From Candidatus Scybalocola fimicaballi (GTDB lineage Bacteria > Bacteroidota > Bacteroidia > Bacteroidales > Paludibacteraceae), in NCBI GenBank assembly GCA_002317115.1, contig DCIP01000122.1, positions 1 to 8,476 of the forward strand: 8,476 nucleotides of DNA, written 5' to 3'. This document shows, in pieces, positions 1-8,100 of this stretch (its first letter is position 1; each line of letters opens with the position of its first letter). The translations under genes were made by a program, and so were the position numbers. The notes below the pieces were generated by a model. It ran no database searches, was not told the origin of the DNA, and worked only from the letters and a program-made list of their open reading frames with translations.

Positions 1-20
1 TTTCATTATAAAAAACGATG

Positions 21-28
21 CAAAGATA
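21..28 (-). promoter_or_regulatory. Possible leftward -7 promoter element for a gene beyond the left edge
   Basis: Read on the minus strand, these bases are TATCTTTG, an exact match to the Bacteroidota -7 box TAnnTTTG. No good -33 TTTG is visible at the usual distance; a CTTTAG about 26 bases upstream is a weak candidate. Transcription would start near position 14 and run left. A minus-strand ATG lies at 6-4, but too little sequence remains to support a gene. The box mirrors the one at 88-95. Confidence 0.4.
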
Positions 29-60
29 GCAAAATTATCGCTTCTTTTTTACTTGCTAAA

Positions 61-95
61 GTTGAGAATATAATCTTCTCTTTTTTGTATCTTTG
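61..95 (+). promoter_or_regulatory. Probable promoter of the MATE gene
   Basis: TATCTTTG at 88-95 matches the Bacteroidota -7 consensus TAnnTTTG exactly. The upstream half is weaker: GTTG at 61-64 sits 23 bases before the -7 box, where about 19-20 is usual. Transcription should start near 102-104, giving a very short purine-rich leader of about 16 bases before the GTG start at 119. Confidence 0.6.
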
Positions 96-118
96 CATTC
101 CGAAAAAAAGAGAAGAGA

Positions 119-1465
119 GTGGAGACAAAGAATGCGGGCATCGACATGCTGAATGGCAGTCTGCTCGACAAAATCATAATGTTTGCCTTACCGTTGGCAG
201 CCAGCAGCGTGTTGCAGCAGCTGTTCAACTCAATAGACATGGCTGTGGTAGGCCGTTTTGCCGGGAAAGAGGCGTTGGCGGCAGTGGGAAGCAACAGCTC
301 GGTGATCAGTTTGGTGGTCACATTGTTCGTCGGCGTATCGGTAGGAGCCAACTACGTCATCGCCAACCACATCGGACGCAAAGACTGGCAGGGCATCAAA
401 GACGCCGTCGCCACCACAGCAGGAGTGTCAATAGTCAGTGGCATCTTGCTATTGTTCTTAGGAATTGGTTTGGCACGTCCCATTCTTGAAATGATCGACA
501 CACCGTCTGATGTCATCGACCTCTCTACCCTATACCTCCAGCTTTATTTCGCAGGAATCCCCTTCATCATGATTTTCAATTTCGGATCGGCAATCCTACG
601 TGGAATGGGCGATACCAAGCGGCCACTATACTGTCTGTTAGTGTCGGGGCTTATCAATGCGATCCTCAATGTCATACTGGTTGTAGGGTTCGACATGGGA
701 GTAGCCGGCGTCGGCATAGCCACATTGGTAGCGAATGCCATCAACGCAGCCATCGTCATCTATATTCTGAAGCATGAGCGTAATCCGTACAGATTAGAGT
801 TCGACAAAATGGCATTCCACAAGAAAGAGTTGAAGACGATGTTGCAGATAGGCATACCTGCAGGAATCCAGGGAATGGTATTTGCCATCGCCAACGTCAC
901 AATACAGTCGTCCATCAACAGTTTCGGATCATCAGCCATGTCGGGATCAGCAGCCGCGCTCAACTACGAGCATTTCTGCTACTTCATCATAGCAGCGTTT
1001 TCAAGCGCAGCCGTCACCTTTATGGGGCAGAACATAGCGGCAGGCAATAAAGAGCGCTGTCGACGCATCTTCATACACACCATGTGGCTATGCGTCGTGA
1101 GCTGCGGATTGTTCAATGCTTTTTTCACATGGCAGGAACCCTTCTTCATCGGAATCTTCAATTCCGAACCCGAAGTCCATGAGTTTGCCTACATCCGCAT
1201 GGAGATGGTGCTGTTGCCGCAGTTTATAGCCAGCAGTTACGAAGTGGCGAGTGGAGCATTGAGAGGACTTGGCTACTCTTCCCTACCCGCCGCGCTCACC
1301 GTAATCGGGACATGTGTGTTGAGACTCTGCTGGGTGCATTTCGTCATCCCGTCGCACCACGTATTCCAATGGCTGATGGTCGTCTATCCGATCTCATGGG
1401 TAGTGACCGGGCTTATGGTGCTTATCGCCTATTATGCGGTGTGCAAGAGAAAAGGAATTTATTAA
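119..1465 (+). CDS. MATE family multidrug efflux transporter
   Basis: This is an inner-membrane exporter of the multidrug and toxic compound extrusion family, which in bacteria usually exchanges cationic drugs or metabolites for H+ or Na+; the substrate cannot be read from the sequence. The 448-residue protein has about 12 hydrophobic segments in two related halves. The first begins near residue 17 with a typical MATE opening (FALPLAASSVLQQLFNS, then VVGRFAG). The second begins near residue 240 (MLQIGIPAGIQGM). Equivalent landmarks recur in each half: LRGMGDTKRP at 160-169 and LRGLGYSSLP at 381-390. The length is normal and both halves are intact. The GTG start is chosen because the residues before the first helix (NAGIDMLNGSLL) resemble those of related transporters as I recall them; the first in-frame ATG, at 146, would remove nine of them. 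The gene is probably co-transcribed with the next, 21 bases downstream. Confidence 0.93.
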   Translation: METKNAGIDMLNGSLLDKIIMFALPLAASSVLQQLFNSIDMAVVGRFAGKEALAAVGSNSSVISLVVTLFVGVSVGANYVIANHIGRKDWQGIKDAVATTAGVSIVSGILLLFLGIGLARPILEMIDTPSDVIDLSTLYLQLYFAGIPFIMIFNFGSAILRGMGDTKRPLYCLLVSGLINAILNVILVVGFDMGVAGVGIATLVANAINAAIVIYILKHERNPYRLEFDKMAFHKKELKTMLQIGIPAGIQGMVFAIANVTIQSSINSFGSSAMSGSAAALNYEHFCYFIIAAFSSAAVTFMGQNIAAGNKERCRRIFIHTMWLCVVSCGLFNAFFTWQEPFFIGIFNSEPEVHEFAYIRMEMVLLPQFIASSYEVASGALRGLGYSSLPAALTVIGTCVLRLCWVHFVIPSHHVFQWLMVVYPISWVVTGLMVLIAYYAVCKRKGIY

Positions 1466-1486
1466 AGAATAAAAAAAACAAATACT

Positions 1487-2218
1487 ATGAAATTGAAAAA
1501 GATAATTTTAGCCGCATTCTCAATGTGCGCGTTATTGAGCACATCAGATCTTAACGCAGAGCCCAATGGCACAGGTGCGATTTCACACAGTCATCTAAAT
1601 GAGTACAACTACCCGACACAGTCGAAAGACACATTGGGGAAAGCCAGAATGTACGTGCCAGAAGCAAAGACGGATATCGACAGAGAAGTGGCGCCAGGAC
1701 AACTTCCACAATATCAAAACCCACTTTATTACGGCTACAAGCAGCACAAGTTCAAGGAGCAGACAGCAACAGATACAAACGAAGATTACTCAACACCGCA
1801 TTTTGGAGAAAAAGTGTCGAAGAGACGCGCCACAAAGAATACATTTCCTATAACTCATCCCGACGGAATCTATCACTATCGCGACGGAATATTCTATTTG
1901 CAGAGAGGCGACACGTATGAGATACACGCTCCCCACGTCGGCTTCAGAGTGCCATCTATTCCCTCAGCACGACGCAAGTACACATTTGACGGAGTGGAAT
2001 ACTACTATTACTACGGCACATTCTACATTCTTAATCAAGATGTTAAGATGTACGACGTCGCAGAGCCACCTGTAGGAGCCGTAGTGGACTGGATACCATC
2101 AGACGCCGAGAAGAAAGTGATCGACGGCGAATTATACCACGTCGCCAATGGAGTCATATACAAAGAGAGCTCCATGAGTGTAGGCACGATGAAATGGTAT
2201 GAGGTGGTGGGGAGATGA
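1487..2218 (+). CDS. Exported Tyr-rich repeat protein, DUF6515-like
   Basis: This 243-residue protein has no known function. It starts with a clear Sec signal peptide: Lys at 2, 4 and 5, a hydrophobic core at 6-18, and a likely cleavage site after LNA (residue 24). Cys14 is not in a lipobox, so a lipoprotein is unlikely and the product is probably periplasmic or released. Residues 25-120 are polar and of low complexity. The C-terminal half has three imperfect units starting at D126, D168 and D213, each with a DG..Y...G.(F/I)Y pattern. The first two end in a (V)G..V...P turn, and the second contains five consecutive tyrosines (172-176). This pattern resembles DUF6515, which I recall as mainly a Bacteroidota family; the match is from memory. 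It lies 21 bases after the MATE stop, with an A-rich spacer and no clear Shine-Dalgarno, so it probably shares the MATE transcript. The link may be only transcriptional. Confidence 0.8.
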   Translation: MKLKKIILAAFSMCALLSTSDLNAEPNGTGAISHSHLNEYNYPTQSKDTLGKARMYVPEAKTDIDREVAPGQLPQYQNPLYYGYKQHKFKEQTATDTNEDYSTPHFGEKVSKRRATKNTFPITHPDGIYHYRDGIFYLQRGDTYEIHAPHVGFRVPSIPSARRKYTFDGVEYYYYYGTFYILNQDVKMYDVAEPPVGAVVDWIPSDAEKKVIDGELYHVANGVIYKESSMSVGTMKWYEVVGR

Positions 2219-2269
2219 AACATCGTAAAATTCCAACAAATAAACATGTCATACGACATCTGAATTCAC

Positions 2270-2300
2270 TTTGATAAATATATTTATAACTATATCTTTG
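2270..2300 (+). promoter_or_regulatory. Strong Bacteroidota-type promoter for the helicase-nuclease operon
   Basis: TTTG at 2270-2273 (-33 box), a 19-base spacer, then TATCTTTG at 2293-2300 (-7 box, TAnnTTTG). This is essentially the consensus of the primary sigma factor of Bacteroidota. Transcription should start near 2304-2307, giving a leader of about 170 bases before the ATG at 2479. The operon is therefore likely transcribed independently of the MATE unit. Confidence 0.8.
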
Positions 2301-2306
2301 TTTTAA

Positions 2307-2330
2307 GGCCCCTCTTATTGAAAGAGGGCC
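2307..2330 (+). promoter_or_regulatory. Stem-loop at the predicted 5' end of the operon mRNA
   Basis: GGCCC (2307-2311) plus TCTT (2313-2316) can pair with AAGAGGGCC (2322-2330). This gives a nine-pair GC-rich stem with one bulged C and a five-base loop. No T-run follows on either strand, so it is not a standard intrinsic terminator. It lies just after the predicted transcription start, where a hairpin could protect the mRNA from 5'-end decay or take part in leader regulation. It may also help stop transcription coming from the gene on the left. The structure is visible; its role is inferred. Confidence 0.55.
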
Positions 2331-2380
2331 GATATATTCAGTTTGGATTTTACGGTAGCATCAAACAATTGCGTAACAAT

Positions 2381-2467
2381 ATGCATTGGAGAGACATAAT
2401 GATTTTTTGTGTGTTATTGATGCTTTCTTTGAAAGGAAATATATCTATCTATTTTAACAATATCTAA
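2381..2467 (+). CDS. Possible small upstream ORF in the operon leader (22-28 codons)
   Basis: An ORF of 28 codons opens at ATG 2381 and ends at TAA 2465-2467, 11 bases before the AddB-like start. An internal ATG at 2399 is the better start: it has GGAGAG at 2388-2393 with a five-base gap, the clearest Shine-Dalgarno-like signal in this leader. From 2399 it would encode a 22-residue peptide with a hydrophobic first half (MIFCVLLMLSLKG) and an Asn/Ile-rich end. It could be a leader peptide that couples or tunes translation of the next gene. A chance ORF in AT-rich DNA is equally possible, and I recognise no homologue. Confidence 0.25.
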   Translation: MHWRDIMIFCVLLMLSLKGNISIYFNNI

Positions 2468-2478
2468 ATCAATATGAA

Positions 2479-5175
2479 ATGAGGATATTATTAGGACAAC
2501 ATTTTACGCAAAACGCATACATTGATCTCAAGAAGAGAGATAACATCATGTATGACGAATGCATAGCTAATGTAGATGATTTAGTAAATCTTTTGAATCT
2601 GCAATTAGGTATCCACACCACAGAGACAACACTCGCAGAACGTCAAGCAGCTTACCACAATGCGTTTAGCAAGATAATGGCAAACGAAAAGAATATGTTC
2701 TCTGCTTCATGGGATAAAAATAGTTTAGGAGTAAGCAACGAATGCTTAAAATGGCGAGACGCTTTAGTGGACTGTGGATGGAGAGCAGATATGAATCAGC
2801 CAAGCGAACGTCTACAGCTTTTGGCAAAAATCGAAAAGAATTATAGTTGTAAAAGTCAGGCGGACAATAGAGCGAATATTATTTCTCACTTGGAAGAGTC
2901 AAACCCGCTGCCTGCTGGTAGTGTCATAAACGTTGCTGCATTTTCCGCAGATGAGCTGTCGCCTATCACCCAAAAAATTCTTTCGCTTCTCGAAGCAAAA
3001 GGCACAAAGATTGTCTATGAAGAGAAGAAGCCGATTGCCCAGAGCTCTACCGATCTCGCCAAAATCCAGGAGATGATTCTTAATAGCGACTCTGCACCAA
3101 AGAATAAGATCGATCTTTCCTGCGACGGGACTCTCGAGATTTGGGAATTCTCTACGTCGCTCGATGCCTACAGATATATTGCATCTCTGGAGCGACGCGA
3201 CTCTGAACTGTTCATCTGTAACAACAACAAGTCTTTTGACAACGTTCAGCGTATGATGGGAATGCCGACATCGGGTTCGAGAATGAACGATTCACATCCA
3301 CTGATTGCCCAACTCTTCATGCTCGGAATAAGTTTGTTCGACTACCCTTTCAATATCAGAAACCTTGTCTCTTGGTTGATGATGCCCGACCACCCTATTC
3401 CATCAAAATTGAGAAAATCCTTGGCTAAGGTCATCGTTGAGGAGGGCGGTTATGAAAATGAGGTTTACACTGAAACCATTAACAACTACATCAAGGAGGA
3501 GAGTGAGAATGGAGGGAAAAGTCGAGATAAGATTATCAATTGCCTAACTAACTTCATCCCTACTCCACATAAGGAGGGTGTGGTTAAGCATGAAATTCTA
3601 AACTTCCTTATCCAACTCTCTAACTGGTGCGGTGAAAAGGCTAACACGACCGAAAGGAACAATATCAAACGAAACCAGTTCTATAAAGTTTACGGTTTGT
3701 GCCAAGCGCTTAACTCTATCATCCGCGACTACGAAGGAGAAACTATTCCATTCGTTCTGATAAACAGTTGGGCTGCATCTTTGTACGAACACACAGATTT
3801 TTCTCTTTACGAGAGCCAGAGCGACTCCAGATGGATAATTAACCCTTATGACATCATCGATCAAGCAGACCACGTCATATGGAGTGACTGCTACAACTAC
3901 ACTGCGGCCAAGCAACCGACTGAATTTCTGAACGCTAAGGAAATATCAGAACTCTCAAGCCAAGGCTGTTATTTCTGGAACAATAAGAAATTCAACATCT
4001 CCACGATGCAAAATGTCATGAGACCTGTATTCATGGCAAAAAAGCAACTTGTCTTGGTTACTGCAAAACAAGATAAAAACGAAAGCACCAAAAAACATCC
4101 ATTGATTATACGTCTTGAGGAGACCTGCAGTTCTATAAATAAAATCACCAAAAGGCCAGTGACTGCTCCTACTGAAGTAGAAGAGATCCAGATAATTGAA
4201 AACAACCATAGTGGCGTTAACTTCGCTATCAATAAGATGAAGGAAGAACTGATGCCAAATAAAGAGAGCTACACTTCTCTTGATACACTTATACAGTATC
4301 CTTTTGACTATGTGATGGATAAAGTGCTCCATTTTCGCGACAAAGCTTCCTACGAAATGGATCCGATCGACACTGTAAAAGGAAATGTGGTGCATGCTGT
4401 CATCGAACACCTTTTCATAGGCTCCAATAATGATATCAAAGATAACATCGATACAAAATTTGATGAGGTTCTTGGTAAGATAATCAAGGAGCATGGCGCT
4501 ATTCTTTTGCTTAAGGAGAATATCCTTGAGGCTAAGATGTTCAGAGAGGACTTGAAAGAGAACCTCGAGATCCTTCTTGACATCATAAAGAAAAACAACC
4601 TTACTGTTGTGGAGTCGGAAAAGAAAGTCAACGGCAAGATCAGCCTTATTGAAAACGACTCTGATGATCCAGAAATCAATGGTTTCGTGGATATGTTGCT
4701 AAAGACTCAAAACGGTGATTTTGTAGTCTTTGATTTCAAGTGGACCAGAAGTAAGAATAAGTACAAGAGTCTTCTTGAAGAGAATGTTTCTCTACAGCTC
4801 GCAATCTACGAGAAACTGGTCAAAATGGAAACAGACAAAAACATTTTGGCTACTGCATATTTCACAATGCCGAAACATAAACTCTACACAACGAGCGATT
4901 TTTTGTTGGATACTGCTCATATGGAACGAGTCAAACCTTTGAACAACGATGATCTAATTCCAAAGATCATCAACTCCTACCGCTATCGTAGAAATGAGAT
5001 TTGTAGAGGTATTATTTCTACTGAAGAGGGATATCCTGTCGACGAGACTATTCTTGATTATGTGAAGAATACGCCACCAGAAAAAAAGAATCTGGTACCT
5101 CTGGATGAGTATGAAAAAATCCATTCTGAGAATTTGTATTCCAATTTTAAATGTTTTAAAGGTAAACTAAAATGA
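2479..5175 (+). CDS. AddB-like subunit with C-terminal PD-(D/E)XK nuclease
   Basis: This is the probable partner of the helicase downstream in an AddAB-type helicase-nuclease acting on double-strand DNA ends. The C-terminal nuclease of the 898-residue protein is complete. It shows GNVVH (635-639), the metal-binding Asp in NGFVD (D738), DFK (D752, K754) and QLAIY (Q773, Y777), the order expected of RecB-family nucleases. Residues 1 to about 590 resemble the inactive helicase half of AddB in layout, including a helical stretch around 265-330 (SRMNDSHPLIAQLF, then WLMMPDHPIPSKLRK). No Walker A is seen: the N-terminus reads MRILLGQHFTQN, whereas Bacillus AddB has a GxxGSGKT loop. At 606-609 the protein has QYPF where Fe-S-type AddB/Cas4 proteins have Cys-Pro-Phe. 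The C-terminus holds only isolated cysteines and no C-x2-C-x5-C, so an Fe-S cluster is unlikely. The start is firm: an in-frame TAA at 2455-2457 is followed by no other start before 2479. The gene overlaps the helicase gene by ATGA. Confidence 0.85.
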   Translation: MRILLGQHFTQNAYIDLKKRDNIMYDECIANVDDLVNLLNLQLGIHTTETTLAERQAAYHNAFSKIMANEKNMFSASWDKNSLGVSNECLKWRDALVDCGWRADMNQPSERLQLLAKIEKNYSCKSQADNRANIISHLEESNPLPAGSVINVAAFSADELSPITQKILSLLEAKGTKIVYEEKKPIAQSSTDLAKIQEMILNSDSAPKNKIDLSCDGTLEIWEFSTSLDAYRYIASLERRDSELFICNNNKSFDNVQRMMGMPTSGSRMNDSHPLIAQLFMLGISLFDYPFNIRNLVSWLMMPDHPIPSKLRKSLAKVIVEEGGYENEVYTETINNYIKEESENGGKSRDKIINCLTNFIPTPHKEGVVKHEILNFLIQLSNWCGEKANTTERNNIKRNQFYKVYGLCQALNSIIRDYEGETIPFVLINSWAASLYEHTDFSLYESQSDSRWIINPYDIIDQADHVIWSDCYNYTAAKQPTEFLNAKEISELSSQGCYFWNNKKFNISTMQNVMRPVFMAKKQLVLVTAKQDKNESTKKHPLIIRLEETCSSINKITKRPVTAPTEVEEIQIIENNHSGVNFAINKMKEELMPNKESYTSLDTLIQYPFDYVMDKVLHFRDKASYEMDPIDTVKGNVVHAVIEHLFIGSNNDIKDNIDTKFDEVLGKIIKEHGAILLLKENILEAKMFREDLKENLEILLDIIKKNNLTVVESEKKVNGKISLIENDSDDPEINGFVDMLLKTQNGDFVVFDFKWTRSKNKYKSLLEENVSLQLAIYEKLVKMETDKNILATAYFTMPKHKLYTTSDFLLDTAHMERVKPLNNDDLIPKIINSYRYRRNEICRGIISTEEGYPVDETILDYVKNTPPEKKNLVPLDEYEKIHSENLYSNFKCFKGKLK

Positions 5176-8100
5176 AGAATATAACATATTACAGTGCAGG
5201 TGCAGGCAGTGGAAAGACTTATACTCTTACTCATAAACTTGCAGACAAAATAGAGGGTGTCATCAGAGATGAGCAGGGCAACATCACTGGTCAGTGCGAA
5301 GCTGTGGCACCAAGTGAAATCATTCTCACTACATTCACTAAATTGGCCGCAGCAGACTTCAAAGAGCGTGCACGTGCGGTGCTCTACAAAAAAGGATTGC
5401 ATGAGCAGGCTGCCCTACTCGATCAGGCCATCATCGGTACCGTCCACTCCGTTGGCGAAAAGTTTGTCCATCGCTATTGGTATCTGCTCGGATTGAGTCC
5501 AGATATGAAGGTGATGGATGATAATGCTGCTGAAATTTACATCAATCAATCGCTCTATCTCTTGCCGTCTGACGATGATATCAAGCTATTTCACGAATTC
5601 CAGCAAGAGTTCAATATCACCAAGATGGAGAACAGAATGTCGGTTCCAGACATAATGTTTTGGAAAAATTGGCTTAAATCGATAATCGATTATGCCCAAT
5701 CCTACAGAATCAATGATTTCACGAATTCTCGTAACTATTCGCTTGAAAAGATTCGTGAATATTTTGGATCTGATGACACAGAATTCGATATGTCAAAGGA
5801 ACGCTTCCTGCCTATCCTTAAAGCGATTGTTGACATTGACGGCCCAAATACTACTGAAGCAGCACAGAAAAGATACAAGGACGCAAAGAAGTATTTGGAT
5901 TCGGCGGTTTGGAGCATTATTGATTATACCGATCTCTGTAGCTTTTTGGCAAAACTCCCTAAAGGACACCAAAAAAGTTGTCCTGAAATTCCTAATGCTG
6001 TGGCTGAGTTGTCGTGCATCTGGAACAGTAAGAAAGTCTACTCTCTTTTGGAGAAACTTGTAAATTGTCTGTTTGATCTTGCAGAAAGATGGAAGGATGA
6101 ATATATAAAATATAAGCAGGAGATGCGTATTCTCGACTTCAATGATCTCGAGGTATATATGTTGCAACTTTTAGAAAATAAAGATATTGCCGCAGAAATC
6201 AGCGGTAAATACAAATGTTTGTTTGTCGACGAGTTCCAAGACTCTAGTCCAATCCAGGTGGAAATCTTCAACCGTCTGTCCGACCTTGTAAATGAGTCTT
6301 TCTGGTGTGGCGACTCGAAACAGGCAATCTATGGTTTCCGTGGTGCAGACACTGATCTTACTGAGGCTGTGGCAAATATGATTCCAAAGGAAAACATGAA
6401 CACTCTGAAAGAATCATACCGTTCGGAACCTGACATTGTAAATTTCTGCAACGAAGTATTCTCCAATGCCTTCAAAAACAAATTGCCAGAAGACAAGGTA
6501 AAGCTTAATCCGACCAGAGATAAAAAATCAAAAGGTGCAAATCTTACTTACGTTGCCTCTACAGAGTCGACTAAAGATAATTTCATTAAAAGTATCGCCT
6601 GCTTCATCGAAAAATTAATTGAGGAGTGTAAGAATAACGATGGAGACTCTTTCTCTTTGAACGACATCGCCGTTCTGGCCTACTCACGCAATGGGGCAGG
6701 CAGTGAAGTCAGCCTGATTGCAGAGGCACTCAATGCCAGAGGCATACCTGTCAATGTCGGCACTGGATCCATTCTGATGCAAAAGGAGACTGAGCTTATC
6801 TCCGCAATCCTAACTCTTATTGTCGACCCATACAATCAGTTGGCCAAAGCTAAAATTGTGCATCTTACAGATCCTAACTATAGGATTTCCAATTTGGTGG
6901 ATGAACGATTGGAGTATCTTCAGAATGAGTCTGAAAAAAAGACATTCCTTGCAGACAACAAATTGATAGAAAGAATACTTACACTTAGAAAGGTTTGGCA
7001 AGATCAGGATGTGACTTCCTTGATAGAGTCAATAATAATTGAGCTCAATCTACGAGCCATTCTTAAGAGTTGGGACGGGTCATGGGAGAAACGAGAAAAG
7101 AACCTGTTCCAGATTCTGAATATCGCCTCTGAATATGTAAACTACTGTGATGTGATGACATTGGGCGCCACCACTACCGGATTCCTTGACTACTTACAGA
7201 CAAGCGAGGCCATCTCTGCCGGTGAGAGTGAAGGTATTACACTCAACTCATACCATCAGTCGAAAGGTCTACAGTGGAAAAATGTCATTCTTCTTTCTCT
7301 TGACCACGACTTCACTGAAGACAAGACTGTAGTTCTCCATCATATCTTGGGTGTTCAGAAGAATCGCACTACTGAGCCTAATAAAGAGAATTTGTTTCCT
7401 GAGATGATCATCAGTTTCATACCACAAATCTTTCCAGTTGCATTCGGAAAGCCATCCATACCTGATTTCATCTCAAACAACATCATTGAAAGCGAAGCGT
7501 TCCAAAAGGCAAAAACTGCATCCATAGATGAGTGCAAGCGACTTCTTTATGTCGGTATGACGAGAGCAGAAAACAAACTGATACTTACAGCTAAAAAAGC
7601 CTCAAGAGGCAACAACCCTCATGCATGGCTGGAGAGCATTGATATTCTTAATCTACCGACTGTACAAGAAGAAGATGTAGAAATTCCAGACTTCTGTGGC
7701 ACAGGATTAACTGCCAGCGTAAAACATATAGGTGCGGAAGAGGTCGAGGCAAAAGAGTCTGAAGAGGAGAAAAAGAGGTATGATTTTCCATGTTTCGAAA
7801 TTTTGGTTGAGAATACAAAAAACAAATACATTGCTCCAAGCACATGTTTAGGTACAGATGTCGGAGTTGTTTCCAAAATTGCAGAGAGAGGCAAACGTAT
7901 TCCTTTAAGAGGTGAGAATAACGACATGGATAGAATCGGAACATGCATTCATAATGCTTATGCCGCATGTAATGGAGACAAGGAGCATGATGTGGCAACG
8001 ACGCAGGCTATCATCAAAAGTTTCTTTTTCGACAAAGTACTTCCAAGCGCAGAAGAGGTGGTCGAGTCAAGAAACTTCCTAATCAACTATTTGAAAGAGT

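Noticed and set aside
85..489. Plus-strand ORF of 134 codons from a TTG start
   Set aside because: It overlaps the MATE gene in another frame, is rich in Arg, His and Gln as expected for a frame shadow, and matches nothing I recognise.
1520..1560. Lipoprotein signal at Cys14 of the small exported protein
   Set aside because: The residues before the Cys are AFSM; Met at -1 breaks the lipobox, and a good signal peptidase I site follows at LNA.
2307..2330. Hairpin as rho-independent terminator of the MATE unit
   Set aside because: No T-run follows it on either strand, and it lies directly after a strong rightward promoter; a 5' leader hairpin fits better.
3955..4494. Minus-strand ORF of 179 codons, and a 105-codon one at 3598-3915
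   Set aside because: Both lie wholly antisense to the AddB-like gene, whose own reading frame shows conserved nuclease motifs through this region; they show no recognisable domain.
5692..6063. Plus-strand 123-codon ORF and minus-strand 124-codon ORF at 5793-6167
   Set aside because: Both sit inside the helicase gene, which is continuous and carries its motifs on either side.
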